Shown: positions 18,284-27,454 of the stretch, piece after piece
Layout: each line of letters opens with the position of its first letter
How positions within the stretch are numbered: the first letter of the stretch is position 1
Source of the DNA: JAWKJY01 sp041393535
GTDB taxonomy: Bacteria; Actinomycetota; Thermoleophilia; Gaiellales; Gaiellaceae
Length of the DNA: 64,000 nucleotides
Assembly: GCA_041393535.1 (NCBI GenBank)
Contig: JAWKJY010000003.1
Coordinates: 496,001-560,000, forward strand
Direction: 5' to 3'
Notes under the pieces: model-generated
Seen by the model: the letters and a program-made list of their open reading frames with translations, nothing else
Told to the model about the DNA's origin: nothing
Database searches by the model: none
Program-made: the position numbers and the translations under genes

Positions 18284-19200
18284 ATGGAGGGTCAGGGCCG
18301 CATCGGCAAGTGGGTGCTGGGCGTCTACTTCGTCCTCTTCCTGCTCTTCATGTACGGGCCGTCGATCCTGATGGCGATCCTGCCGAGCTTCCAGGGCCAG
18401 AAGGGTGGCATCACTTCCCGATGGAGGGCTTCGGCGGCAGCTGGTGGAAGGCGCTGTGGACGAGAACGCCCCGCTCGAAGGCCGAGGAGATCAAGCAGGC
18501 CGGCAAGAGCTCGCTCTACCTCGCCCTGGCGTGCGGCGCGCTGACGTCGTTCCTGGCGTTCACGCTCTCCTACGCGTTCCGCCGTCGGTTCAAGGGCGAC
18601 GGGGTGGTCTTCTACCTCGTCCTGCTCTGCCTGATGGCGCCGGGCTTCCTGCTCGGCCTCGGGACGTCCCTGTTCTGGCAGACGATGGGCCTGTCGACCG
18701 GGATGTGGAAGACCGCGCTCGGCTCGAACGCGATCTGGGCGCTCCCGTTCGCGTTCCTCGTGATGATGGCCGTGTGGAACCGCTACGACAAGCACGTCGA
18801 GGAGGCGTCGCGCGACCTCGGTGCGGACGCGAAGACGACCTTCCGCGAGGTCACGCTGCCGCTCGTCTGGACGGGCATCTTCGGGTGCTTCCTCTTCGGC
18901 TTCACCCTCTCGTGGAACGAGTACGACCGGACGGTGCTCGCGCTCGGCTCGGGCGAGATCACGCTGCCGATCCAGATCTTCTCGTTCACGACGGCAGGCG
19001 TGATCCGGCCGGACCTCTACGCGCTGGGCACGTTCACGACGCTGGTCTCGCTGCTCGCGATGGGCGCGCTCGTGGCGTTCGGCATCTTCCGCCTGCGCAA
19101 GGCCCAGAGGGCCGGCGGCGTCACGCTCGAGACCAAGGTGGCCGAGGAGATGGGCCAGGCCGCCGGGATCGACGCGGGCGCAGGCGCACGCGCGAAGTGA
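18284..19200 (+). CDS. ABC transporter permease 2 (PotC-like), one frameshift
   Basis: ATG 18284 follows the previous stop by one base. The frame shifts once near 18412 (after FQGQKGG), then reads FPMEGFGGSWWKALW and on to the stop, ~305 aa in total. About six helices are visible, and the coupling loop EASRDLGADAKTTFREVTLP lies near residue 180. It forms the second half of the transmembrane channel with permease 1. A perfect 15-bp hairpin 12 bases after the stop ends the ABC transcript. Confidence 0.8.
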
Positions 19201-19211
19201 CATCGATTCGC

Positions 19212-19246
19212 CCGGCGCGGGCGCGGTTTGACCGCGCCCGCGCCGG
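19212..19246 (+). terminator. Hairpin terminator after the ABC operon
   Basis: CCGGCGCGGGCGCGG and its exact complement surround the loop TTTGA: a 15-bp stem. The loop bases also form TTGACC (19228-19233), 18 bp before TAGGCT (19252-19257), so the next gene's promoter may overlap this terminator. Confidence 0.75.
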
Positions 19247-19286
19247 AGCAGTAGGCTCGTCCGGTCCTCGGAAAGGGTAGTTGCGA

Positions 19287-20683
19287 ATGTCCGTGCTCAT
19301 CAAGGGCGGCCGGATCGTCACTGCGGCCGACGACTACGTCGGGGACGTCCTCGTCGAGGGCGAGCGGGTCACCCTGATCGGCGCGTCCCTCGACGTGAAG
19401 GCCGACAGCAGGGATCGACGCGACCGGGAAGTACGTCATCCCGGGCGCGATCGACCCGCACACGCACATCGAGATGGCGTTCGGCGGCACCGTGACGTGC
19501 GACGACTTCACGTCGGGCACGGCCCGGCGGTGGCCGGCGGCAGACCTGCCTCGTCGACTTCTGCGTCCAGTACCCGGGCGAGTCGTTCGAGTCCGCGTTC
19601 GCCAACTGGACGGCGAAGCTCGAGCGAGCGAAGCCGCTCTGCGACGTCGGGGCGCACATGGCGATCTGGCCGACGCACGGCGGCTTCGCCGAGCAGGCTG
19701 CCAGGGTCCCCGAGCTCGGCGTGACGAGCTACAAGCCTTTCATGGCCTACAAGGGCGCCGTCATGGCCGACGACGAGACGCTCTTCAAGACGCTCCTGAC
19801 CGCGCGCGAGACCGGCTGCATGACGATGGTGCACGCCGAGAACGGCGACGCGATCGACGTGCTCGTCAAGCAGGCGATCGCGGAGGGCAAGACGCACCCC
19901 AAGTACCACGCGTCCACCCGCCCGCCGATCACGGAGGGCGAGGCGACGAACCGTGCGATCCAGCTCGCGCGCGTCGCGGGCGCGCCGATGTACATCGTGC
20001 ACGTCTCCTGCAAGGAGGCGATCGACCCGATCGCCGCCGCGCGGGACGCCGGCTGGGACGCCTGGGGCGAGACCTGCACGCAGTACCTCTTCATCGACGA
20101 GTCGATGATGGACACGCCGGACTTCGAGGGCGCGAAGTACGTCTACACGCCGCCGCCGCGCCCGAAGGCGAACCAGGAGCACCTCTGGCACGCCCTGCGC
20201 AACGGCGTCCTCTCGGTCGTCTCGACAGACCACTGCCCGTTCAACTTCGACGGGCAGAAGAGCCTCGGCAAGGACGACTTCTCGAAGATCCCGAACGGTG
20301 GCCCCGGGATCGAGAACCGGCTGCACATGCTGCACCACTTCGGCGTCCGCGAGGGGCGGATCACGCTCAACCGCATGGTCGAGCTCACGGCGACCGCGCC
20401 GGCGCGCCTGTTCGGGCTGTACCCGCGCAAGGGGACGATCGCGGTCGGCTCCGACGCGGACATCGTCGTCTTCGATCCGAACAAGAAGCTGACGATCTCC
20501 GCGACGACGCACCACTCGAACGTCGACTACAACCTGTTCGAGGGCACCGAGGTCCAGGGCGCGCCGGACGTCGTGCTCGTCCGCGGCACGGTCGTCGTCG
20601 AGGGCGACCAGGTCGTCGGCAAGCCGGGCGACGGCCGCTTCGTGGCCCGGGCCGGCTTCGGCGAGGAGCTGACGGCCGCGTAG
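19287..20683 (+). CDS. Dihydropyrimidinase/D-hydantoinase family amidohydrolase, two frameshifts
   Basis: ATG 19287 (a TTG at 19281 is also in frame). The frame changes near 19408 and 19530; joined, the product is ~465 aa, the usual family size. Metal and catalytic features are all present: DPHTH (HxH), the lysine-bearing SYKPFMAYKG block, HAEN, the later HVS histidine and STDHCPFNF with the catalytic Asp. Such enzymes open cyclic amides (hydantoins, dihydropyrimidines, imides) to N-carbamoyl or half-amide acids. The next gene encodes a cysteine amidohydrolase that could remove the resulting amide or carbamoyl group. The substrate is not determined. Confidence 0.82.
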
Positions 20684-20709
20684 GCGGCCGTCGGGACGGG
20701 AGGTACGAC

Positions 20710-21366
20710 ATGTCCGACGAACAGGCGAAGGCCGTCTACGACCAGGCGCGGCTCGGCCAGGCGATCAGCCGCGGCGAGCACCCGGCCGTGCTCGTGATCG
20801 ACTTCACCCGGGGCTTCACCGACCCGGAGTGCAGCCTCGGCGCCGACATGACCGAGGCCGTCGAGGCGACGCGGACGCTCCTCGACGCGGCCCGCGAGAA
20901 GGGGCTCCCGGTCGTGTACACGACGATCGGGTTCGAGCCGCACGGCAAGGACGGCGGGCTCTGGACAGAGAAGGCCCCCGGACTGCTCGACCTGCAGCTC
21001 GACTCGAAGTGGATCGAGATCGACCCCCGCCTCGACCCGCAGCCGGACGAGGTGATCATCATGAAGAAGGGCGCCTCCGGCTTCTTCGGGACGAACCTCG
21101 CGGCCGTCCTGACGAGCCAGCGGGTCGACCAGGTGATCCTGTGCGGCGCGACCACGAGCGGCTGCGTCCGGGCCACCGCGATCGACCTGATGCAGAACGG
21201 CTTCCGGGCGATCGTGCCGCGCGACTGCGTCGCAGACCGTGCGCAGGCGCCCCACGAGGCCAACCTGTTCGACATCCAGGCCAAGTACGCGGACGTCGTC
21301 TCGGTCGAGGACGCCCTCGCGTACCTCTCGACCGTCCCGTCGCGCAAGGCCGCGGCGGGCGCGTAG
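20710..21366 (+). CDS. Isochorismatase-fold cysteine amidohydrolase, second copy
   Basis: ATG 20710, 218 aa, with GGGAGG just before. Catalytic Asp31 (VLVIDF), Lys119/120 (IMKKGAS) and Cys152 in TTSGCVRAT match the N-carbamoylsarcosine amidase/maleamate hydrolase group and the copy at 8243. The two proteins share the same motif layout, including GFTDP near the N-terminus and AHE-x-NLFD-x-QAKY near the C-terminus, so they are clear paralogues. The position right after a hydantoinase supports hydrolysis of the ring-opened product. A short hairpin separates it from the next gene. Confidence 0.82.
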   Translation: MSDEQAKAVYDQARLGQAISRGEHPAVLVIDFTRGFTDPECSLGADMTEAVEATRTLLDAAREKGLPVVYTTIGFEPHGKDGGLWTEKAPGLLDLQLDSKWIEIDPRLDPQPDEVIIMKKGASGFFGTNLAAVLTSQRVDQVILCGATTSGCVRATAIDLMQNGFRAIVPRDCVADRAQAPHEANLFDIQAKYADVVSVEDALAYLSTVPSRKAAAGA

Positions 21367-21377
21367 CGAACCCGGTG

Positions 21378-21403
21378 GGCGGGGCCGTGCGAACGGCCCC
21401 GCC
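21378..21403 (+). terminator. Hairpin between amidohydrolase and LeuB-like gene
   Basis: GGCGGGGCCGT, loop GCGA, then the exact complement ACGGCCCCGCC: an 11-bp stem 12 bases after the stop. It may attenuate rather than stop transcription, since the next gene starts only 28 bases on. Confidence 0.65.
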
Positions 21404-21430
21404 GCCAAGGCACGAGGAAGGAGCACTGCG

Positions 21431-22405
21431 TTGAGGATCGTCTGCCTGCCCGGCGACTGCATCGGGCCCGAGGTGATGGCGGAGGCGCGCCGGGTGCTCG
21501 AGGCCGTGCTGCCCCAGGCGGAGCTCGACGAGCGCCTCTTCGGCGGTGCTGCGATCCGCGCGACGGGGACGCCCCTGCCCGACGACACGCTCGAGGCCTG
21601 TCGGGGCGCGGACGCCGTGCTCAAGGCGCCGGTCGGCGACCCCGCCTTCGACGCGGCCGACGTCCGTCCCGAGCAGGGGATCATGCGGATCCGCGGCGAG
21701 CTCGACGTCTACGCGAACCTGCGCCCGGCGGCGCTCGGGGACGTCGACCTGATCATCGTGCGCGAGCTCGTCGGCGGCATCTACTACGGCGCCCGGGGCG
21801 TGCGCGAGGACGGGGTCGTCTTCGACACGTGCGAGTACCACCCGTCGCAGGTCGAGCGCGTCGTCCGCCGCGCCTTCGAGGTGGCGCGCGCCCGCGGCTC
21901 GCGGCTGACCTCGGTCGACAAGGCGAACGTGCTCGAGACCTCGCGCATGTGGCGCCGCGTCGCGACGGAGGTCGCCGCGGACTTCCCGGACGTCGAGATC
22001 GAGCACATGCTCGTCGACAACGTCGCGATGCAGCTCGTCCAGAACCCGCAGCGGTTCGACGTGCTCGTCTGCGACAACCTCTTCGGGGACATCCTCTCGG
22101 ACGAGGCTGCCGCGGTGACGGGTGGGCTCGGCCTCGCCGCCTCCGCGAGCCTCGGCGATGGCGGGCCCGGGATCTTCGAGCCGGTGCACGGGTCGGCCCC
22201 CGACATCGCCGGCCAGGGGATCGCGAATCCGGCAGCGATGATCAAGACCGTCGCGCTCATGCTGCAGCACGGTCTCGGCCTCGCCGTCGAGGCGCGCCGC
22301 GTCGAGCAGGCCGTCGACGCCGCCCTGAAGGCCGCGCCTACGCGCGACCAGGGCGGTACCGCGTCGACGCGCGACTTCGGCGACGCCGTCATCGCCGCGC
22401 TCTAG
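21431..22405 (+). CDS. Isopropylmalate-dehydrogenase-family beta-decarboxylating dehydrogenase (LeuB-like)
   Basis: TTG 21431 is the best start, with GGAAGGA upstream and homology-like sequence beginning at once (LRIVCLPGDCIGPEV). The 324-aa length fits the short, archaeal-type enzymes. Key residues are present: VRELVGGIYYG, the Lys of VDKANVL, the Mg-binding DNLFGDILSDE and the NAD loop HGSAPDIAGQGIANP. RELxGGIYxG favours the isopropylmalate type over D-malate/tartrate dehydrogenases. GDCIGP has Cys where Gly is usual. It oxidatively decarboxylates a 2-hydroxy acid and, with the LeuC/LeuD pair at 8.9-10.6 kb, may form a pathway, either leucine synthesis or catabolism. Confidence 0.8.
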   Translation: MRIVCLPGDCIGPEVMAEARRVLEAVLPQAELDERLFGGAAIRATGTPLPDDTLEACRGADAVLKAPVGDPAFDAADVRPEQGIMRIRGELDVYANLRPAALGDVDLIIVRELVGGIYYGARGVREDGVVFDTCEYHPSQVERVVRRAFEVARARGSRLTSVDKANVLETSRMWRRVATEVAADFPDVEIEHMLVDNVAMQLVQNPQRFDVLVCDNLFGDILSDEAAAVTGGLGLAASASLGDGGPGIFEPVHGSAPDIAGQGIANPAAMIKTVALMLQHGLGLAVEARRVEQAVDAALKAAPTRDQGGTASTRDFGDAVIAAL

Positions 22406-22723
22406 TGGGCGGCGGGGGCCGCGTTCGCCTCCCCCGCCACGCCTGCAGCCATCGGGTCGACGTGGCGGGCCGCTGCGTCGTCGTGCGCCGCCGGCAGAGC
22501 GGCGAGCGAGGCGCGCGCCGGGCAGGGCTGCTGCTCGACCCGCTGCCGCGGCCGGCCCGGTGGAGCGAGGGGTGCAACGTCGCCGCGAACTCGCACGGAC
22601 TCGTTGCACTCACGTGACGGCCCTGCCGCGACGGGCACGAGCGGGTGGAGGTTCGGCCCGGGGCTCGATCGCGGTGCTTGTGGCGGGCTGTTGCGGATCG
22701 GCGGGCGTCCGCACTCCAGGGGT
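22406..22723. other. Gap before the sigma factor gene
   Basis: About 318 bases without a convincing gene. It holds an 8-bp-stem hairpin (GGCGGGGG 22411-22418 with CCCCCGCC 22431-22438) that may end the LeuB-like transcript, and an inverted repeat GTGCAACG (22572-22579) / CGTTGCAC (22602-22609) that could be regulatory. A 78-codon minus-strand frame here lacks a ribosome site and a recognisable pattern. Confidence 0.4.
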
Positions 22724-23311
22724 GTGACCAGCTCGCCACCACACCACCAAGACGCCCGGCTGCTCCGCGACGCGCGCCGTGACCCCGACGCCTTCCGGGA
22801 CTTCTACCGCCTGCACGCGGCGTGGGTCGAGCGCTGGCTGCGCCAGCAGGTCGGCGACGCCGGCCTCGCGAACGACCTCACCGCCGAGACGTTCGCACAG
22901 GCGCTGCTCTCGCTCCACCGCTTCCGGGGTACGGAGCCCGGCTCCGGCACCTCCTGGCTCTTCGCGATCGCCCGCAACCAGGTCCGCCGCGCGTACGAGC
23001 GCAGGCGGGTCGCCTCGTCCGCGCGGGCTCGCCTGGCGATGCCCGTCCGGGACTGGGTCCCGGACGAGACCGAGGCGCTCGACGATCGACTCGACGCCGA
23101 GGCGCTGGCCGGCGAGATCGCCGCCGCCCTCGGGGCGCTGCCCGAGGCGCTTCGCGAGGCGCTCGTGCTGCGGGTGGTCGACGGGCTGGACTACGCCGAG
23201 ATCGCCCGCGCGACCGCGACCTCGGAGGCGAACGCCCGCATGCGGGTCAGCCGTGGGCTCCGCGGCCTCGCCGACCGGCTCCGGCTCGTCCCGAAGGAGG
23301 AGACCCCGTGA
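22724..23311 (+). CDS. ECF-type RNA polymerase sigma factor
   Basis: GTG 22724 is chosen because the region 2 homology begins soon after; upstream in-frame sequence is Arg/Gly-rich and unlike the family. The 195-aa protein has sigma-2 (DPDAFRDFYRLHAAWVERWL, then NDLTAETFAQALLSLHRF and GTSWLFAIARNQ) and sigma-4 (LPEALREALVLRVVDGL followed by the HTH YAEIARATATSEANARMRVS). It directs RNA polymerase to a stress or surface regulon. The four-base overlap with the next gene, which has a single membrane segment, makes that gene its probable anti-sigma factor. Confidence 0.87.
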   Translation: MTSSPPHHQDARLLRDARRDPDAFRDFYRLHAAWVERWLRQQVGDAGLANDLTAETFAQALLSLHRFRGTEPGSGTSWLFAIARNQVRRAYERRRVASSARARLAMPVRDWVPDETEALDDRLDAEALAGEIAAALGALPEALREALVLRVVDGLDYAEIARATATSEANARMRVSRGLRGLADRLRLVPKEETP

Positions 23312-24180
23312 CGACGCTTCCACCACACCTCGAGGCGCTCGAGGCCGACCTCGGCCGCGCCGCGACCCGCCGCGTCAGGGCGCTGCGCCGGCGTCGGCGC
23401 GTCGCGCAGCTCTCGACGGCCACGCTGCTGGCGCTCGGCCTGAGCGCCGGCGCGCTCGCGGCAACCGGCGACCTCGGGCGCTGGCTCGCGCCGTCCGACG
23501 ATCCGGGGAAGGCGAGCTTCCTGATCGATCGCGACCGGACGTACGACGGCCCCACGCCGGAGCGCGTGTCCTGCGTTGCCGAGGTCACGTCGATCGTGTG
23601 CGAGGCCGCGGCGGACGGCGCCAGAGGCCGGCCCTTCTCGCTCGCCATGACCATCGACCGCCCGCCGTCGTTCGCCCGTGACGACCTGCGGCGCCTGCTC
23701 GGAGAGGCGCGCGAGCGCGGCGACGGCGACCCGGCGCTGCTCGATCGCATCGAGCGGAACCTCGAGACGGTGCCCGACGCCTTCTTCGTGAACCTCGGGG
23801 TGCTGGCCCAGCTCGGCTCCTTCGCGACTAGCCTGTCGGAGCGCGGCGAGGCGGCGCTCGTGCCGCCGCCGGGCGTGCCGCTGGTCGTTGCCTGCGGGGA
23901 GGCCGACGGCGCAGTGCTCGCCTGCCGCGCCCTGCGCGGCGCCCGCGGCGTGCCGGCCGGTGCGCCCGTCTACGTCCAGGAGCCCGCGACCGACTGGGTG
24001 CCGGCGCCGTCGACGACGCCCACCGGGCCCGTGGACGCGGGCACCGTCGTCGACGAGGTCTGGGGTCGCCCGCTGCAGATCGACGAGCTGCAGCTCCTGA
24101 ACGACCTCTCGATCGCGGTCGTCGCTCGAGACGAAAGCACGACGGCGTCGGCCGGCCCGCCAGCCGCCGTTCGCCCGTGA
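23308..24180 (+). CDS. Single-pass membrane protein, probable anti-sigma factor
   Basis: GTG 23308 overlaps the sigma-factor stop. A short basic cytoplasmic part (~30 residues, RRVRALRRRRRVAQ) precedes one membrane helix (TATLLALGLSAGALAATG), and a ~230-residue extracytoplasmic region follows with no recognised domain. No zinc-finger HxxxCxxC motif is seen, so it is not a ZAS-type anti-sigma factor, and the cytoplasmic part is short for sigma binding. The role is inferred from coupling with the sigma gene only. It ends at a hairpin shared with the convergent oxidoreductase gene. Confidence 0.55.
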   Translation: MTTLPPHLEALEADLGRAATRRVRALRRRRRVAQLSTATLLALGLSAGALAATGDLGRWLAPSDDPGKASFLIDRDRTYDGPTPERVSCVAEVTSIVCEAAADGARGRPFSLAMTIDRPPSFARDDLRRLLGEARERGDGDPALLDRIERNLETVPDAFFVNLGVLAQLGSFATSLSERGEAALVPPPGVPLVVACGEADGAVLACRALRGARGVPAGAPVYVQEPATDWVPAPSTTPTGPVDAGTVVDEVWGRPLQIDELQLLNDLSIAVVARDESTTASAGPPAAVRP

Positions 24181-24218
24181 CGCCGCGCGCCCGACGGCCG
24201 GTGACCTGTAGGAGCGCC

Positions 24219-24242
24219 GGGGAGGATCGCGATCGCCTCCCC
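24219..24242. terminator. Bidirectional hairpin between convergent genes
   Basis: GGGGAGG pairs with CCTCCCC around ATCGCGATCG, itself nearly palindromic. It lies between the stops of the anti-sigma-like gene and the minus-strand oxidoreductase and could serve both. Confidence 0.55.
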
Positions 24243-24256
24243 CGACGCGCCCTGCG

Positions 24257-26317
24257 CTAGGCGCGGATCGCGTCCCAGTCCTCCTCGAGCTCGCCCTCGT
24301 AGATGTATCGCTCCTTCGGGTCCCAGATCTCGCGGCCCGCGAGGAAGCCCTCGTAGATGGCGTGGTCGATCTTGCGCGGTGCGTGGCAGTCGCCGATCCG
24401 GTGGAGGTTCGCCTGCTTGCCCTTGAGGTCGAAGTACAGGCCGTCGTTCGCCTTCGGCTGCGTCGCGAGCACGAGCGTGTCGACGCCCTCGAGCACCGAC
24501 TGGCCGCCGGTGTAGAGGTTGAAGACGGTGAGGCTCGAGCCGTCGAAGGAGGCCGCCCACTCGTTCGCGCGGTACGTCAGGCCCTTCGACATGACGCGCC
24601 CGTAGACCGTCGACATGTCCAGCCCGTAGAGGGTGTACGGGAACAGCGCGTTGTAGCGGGTCACCACCTCGACGTCCTTGCCCGCGTCGAGCAGGAACTC
24701 GCTGATGCCGGCGCTCGCGCGGTTGCCGTCGTCGTCCAGGACGACGACGCGCTGGCCGACCGGCTTGGTGCCGAGGAGCACGTCCCATCCGTGCAGGACG
24801 TTCTCCCGGTCGACGCCCGGCAGGACGTCGACGAGCGGGTTGACGATCGAGAAGCCCGTCCGGGAGGGAAGGGCGCCCGTCGCCACGAGCACGCCGTCCG
24901 CTCCCATCGCGAGGACGGACTCGGCGGTCGCCTCGGTGCCCGTCCGGATCTCGACGCCGAGCTTGCGCACGATCCGCTCGAGGTCCTCCGTGACGCGGCC
25001 GAACGGTGCGCGACCGGCGGTCTTCAGGATCAGGTTGATCTGGCCGCCGACCTGCTCGGCCTTCTCGAGCACGGTGACCGAGTGGCCGCGCCGCGCGAGC
25101 TGCTCGGCTGCCTTGAGGCCGGCCGGGCCGGCACCGACGACGACCCAGTTGCCCGGGGTCGCGGCGGGGACGATCGAGCCCATGCCGAAGCGCTGCTCGC
25201 GTCCCGCGGACGGGTTGACGGTGCAGTTGATCGCCTGGCCCTTGAACACGCGGCCGATGCAGCCCTGGTTGCCGCGGATGCAGCGGATGATCTCGTCCTC
25301 GCGACCCTCGCGCGCCTTGTTCGCGAACTCGGGGTCCGCGATCTGGGTGCGCGTCATCGCGACCATGTCGGCGTGGCCCTCGGCGAGCAGGCGCTCGGCG
25401 TCCGCGGGGGAGGAGATGCCGCCGATCGTGAAGACCGGCAGCTTCGACGCGCTCTTCACCTCGGCCGCGAGCTCGGTCAGATACCCGTCCGGCGCATCCG
25501 ACGGCTGGATCGCCTGGTGGACGTTGTGGTACCCGGCCGCCGAGACGTTCACGTAGTCGATCTGGCCGTCGTCCTCGAGCATGCGGGCGGTCTTGACGGC
25601 GTCGCCGACGGTGAGGCCGCCCGGGATGAAGTCGGAGAGGGTGACGCGGACGCCCACGACCCAGTCGCGGCCGACCTTCTCGCGGATCGCGGCGATCACC
25701 TCGCGCGTCAGGCGGAGGCGGTTCTCGAACGAGCCGCCGTACTGATCCTCGCGCTTGTTGTAGACCGGCGAGAGGAACGAGTGCAGCAGGTAGCTGTGGG
25801 AGATGTGCACCTCGGTCCCGTCGAAGCCGCAGTCGCGGCACGTGACGGCGCAGTCCGACCACCACTGCTTCAGCTCCTCGATGTCCTCGAGCTCCATCGG
25901 CTTCGCCGTCTCGCCGTAGGCGGGCGACTTGACCGCCGAGGGGCCCCAGAGCACACGGATGTCGTCGGCCGCGTCGGAGGTCGCCTGCAGGCCGAAGTGG
26001 TTCATCTGCGTGAAGATCGTGGCGCCGTGCTTGTGCACGAGCGACGTCATCCGCTTGTCGTTCTCGACGCCCTCCTTGAGGAACGCGAACGAGAAGCGGG
26101 GCATGCCGGTCGTCGAGGTGGGATGGACCTGGCGGTTGCCGGTGATGAGGAGCCCCGCGCCGCCCTTCGCCCGCTCGACCTGGTAGGCGACGTTGCGCGC
26201 CGAGTCGACGCCGCGGTGCGTGAAGAGCTTCACGTGCGCCGTCTGCATGATCCGGTTGCGGACGGTGACGTTGCCGATCTGCAACGGGCTGAACAGGTGC
26301 GGGTACTTCTCGCTCAC
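24257..26317 (-). CDS. FMN/Fe-S NADH:flavin oxidoreductase (2,4-dienoyl-CoA reductase/TMADH type), atypical cluster site
   Basis: GTG start at 26317 with GGAGG seven bases before it. The 686 aa comprise an OYE-like FMN barrel (residues ~8-330; FSPLQIGN, QMNHFG, an HISHSYLLHSF active-site region), an Fe-S segment, and an NAD(P)/FAD module (VVVGAGPAGLKAAEQLARRG). The expected cluster motif C-x-x-C-x-x-x-C...C reads RCIRGNQGC then INC, so the second Cys is Gly. Family members reduce enoates or oxidatively demethylate amines. An operator-like motif lies 73 bases upstream, shared with the divergent nitrilase gene. The substrate is unknown. Confidence 0.83.
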   Translation of the reverse strand: MSEKYPHLFSPLQIGNVTVRNRIMQTAHVKLFTHRGVDSARNVAYQVERAKGGAGLLITGNRQVHPTSTTGMPRFSFAFLKEGVENDKRMTSLVHKHGATIFTQMNHFGLQATSDAADDIRVLWGPSAVKSPAYGETAKPMELEDIEELKQWWSDCAVTCRDCGFDGTEVHISHSYLLHSFLSPVYNKREDQYGGSFENRLRLTREVIAAIREKVGRDWVVGVRVTLSDFIPGGLTVGDAVKTARMLEDDGQIDYVNVSAAGYHNVHQAIQPSDAPDGYLTELAAEVKSASKLPVFTIGGISSPADAERLLAEGHADMVAMTRTQIADPEFANKAREGREDEIIRCIRGNQGCIGRVFKGQAINCTVNPSAGREQRFGMGSIVPAATPGNWVVVGAGPAGLKAAEQLARRGHSVTVLEKAEQVGGQINLILKTAGRAPFGRVTEDLERIVRKLGVEIRTGTEATAESVLAMGADGVLVATGALPSRTGFSIVNPLVDVLPGVDRENVLHGWDVLLGTKPVGQRVVVLDDDGNRASAGISEFLLDAGKDVEVVTRYNALFPYTLYGLDMSTVYGRVMSKGLTYRANEWAASFDGSSLTVFNLYTGGQSVLEGVDTLVLATQPKANDGLYFDLKGKQANLHRIGDCHAPRKIDHAIYEGFLAGREIWDPKERYIYEGELEEDWDAIRA

Positions 26318-26389
26318 GTGGTGCCTCCGTGGACGCTGGACGACGGGCTGGCTCGGGAAGGCACAATCTACTTCGCCTCGGGCGCGTGG

Positions 26390-26404
26390 GTGTCAGACAT
26401 CGGG
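26390..26404. promoter_or_regulatory. Putative GntR operator, copy B
   Basis: GTGTCAGACATCGGG lies between the divergent oxidoreductase (minus) and nitrilase-family (plus) genes. On the minus strand the core overlaps a possible -35 (CTGACA), with a TAGATT -10-like box at 26370-26365, although the 20-bp spacing is long. Confidence 0.5.
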
Positions 26405-26442
26405 CGCACCGCGCGGCGCCGCGAGCCAGTAGCCTGGTGGGC

Positions 26443-27454
26443 GTGGACGCGGCCTACGAGCGCTACGGCGTCGTCGGGATCCAGACCGCCTTCGGCAGCG
26501 CGCCCGACGCCGACGGCGTCGCGCGCAACCTCGCCCGCGTGGTCGAGCTGATCGAGGGCGCGGTGTGGGCCTACGGCAACTGGGGCGCGCCGTCAAGCTC
26601 GTCTGCCTGCCCGAGTTCTGCCTGCAGGGGATCCCGTACACACGCGCGGCGACCTCGAGCGGAACGGGGTGCTGCTCCGGGTGGACGGGCCCGAGCTCGA
26701 GCGGCTCGCGCAGGTCGCGCGGGCGCAGGACGTCCTCGTCCACTGCGGGACGATCCTGGAGGACGATCCGGCCTACCCGGGCCTGGTCTTCAACACGGCC
26801 TGCCTGGTCGGGCCGGACGGGCTCGTGCTCCGGTACCGCAAGGTGAACTCGTGGATCCCGATCGAGACCTTCGCGAGCCCGCACCTGATCGAGGGCTACG
26901 CGGACGAGCTGTTCCCCGTGGCGGACACGCCGATCGGCCGGCTCGCGTGCCTGACCTGCTACGACGCCGTCTTCCCGGAGACCTACCGGGAGGTCGCGTC
27001 CAAGGGCGCCGAGGTCGTGCTGCTCGCGAACGCCATGCCGAGCCCCTGGCAGACGGAGCAGCCGACTCCGTGGCTGACGATCGTGCCGCAGGTTCGCTCG
27101 CTCGAGAACGCGGTCGTCACCGTGAACGTGAACCAGGGCGGCGACCTGGCCCCGTTCCAGTTCAACGGCGGCAGCGGGGTGTTCGACTGGGAGGGGCGAA
27201 TCGTCGCGCAGACGCTCCAGCGCGGCGAGCAGCTCGTCTACGCCCGCGTCGACCTCGTCGGCCTGCGCGAGTGGCGCGAGCGGACCGCTCAGCACCTCGG
27301 TCCGGCGCACCTGCGCACGGATGCGTACACGTACCTCGCTCGGCCCGGCCTGCGCGGCGGCTGGCTCGGCCCCGACGGGACGGTCACGCTCGGCGCGCTC
27401 ACGCGGGAGATCGAGGCGAGCCGACGGCGCTGGCTCGACGGCGCCGCCGGCTAG
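26443..27454 (+). CDS. Nitrilase-superfamily carbon-nitrogen hydrolase, two frameshifts
   Basis: Start at GTG 26443 (GTG 26437 is also in frame); no clear ribosome site. The frame changes near 26583 and 26650; joined, the product is ~336 aa. The Glu-Lys-Cys triad is complete: Glu in CLPEFCLQG, Lys in YRKVNSW and Cys in LTCYDAVFPE (codon at 26957). Members hydrolyse amides, nitriles or N-carbamoyl compounds, and an N-carbamoyl or half-amide substrate would suit the hydantoinases nearby. The stop shares the palindrome CTAG with the convergent cofD stop. An operator-like motif lies ~40 bases upstream. Confidence 0.78.

Noticed and set aside
22402..22638. 78-codon minus-strand frame ending on the same CTAG as the LeuB-like gene
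   Set aside because: Starts with GTG without a ribosome site, composition is Ala/Arg-rich and no family pattern is visible. The CTAG coincidence alone is weak.
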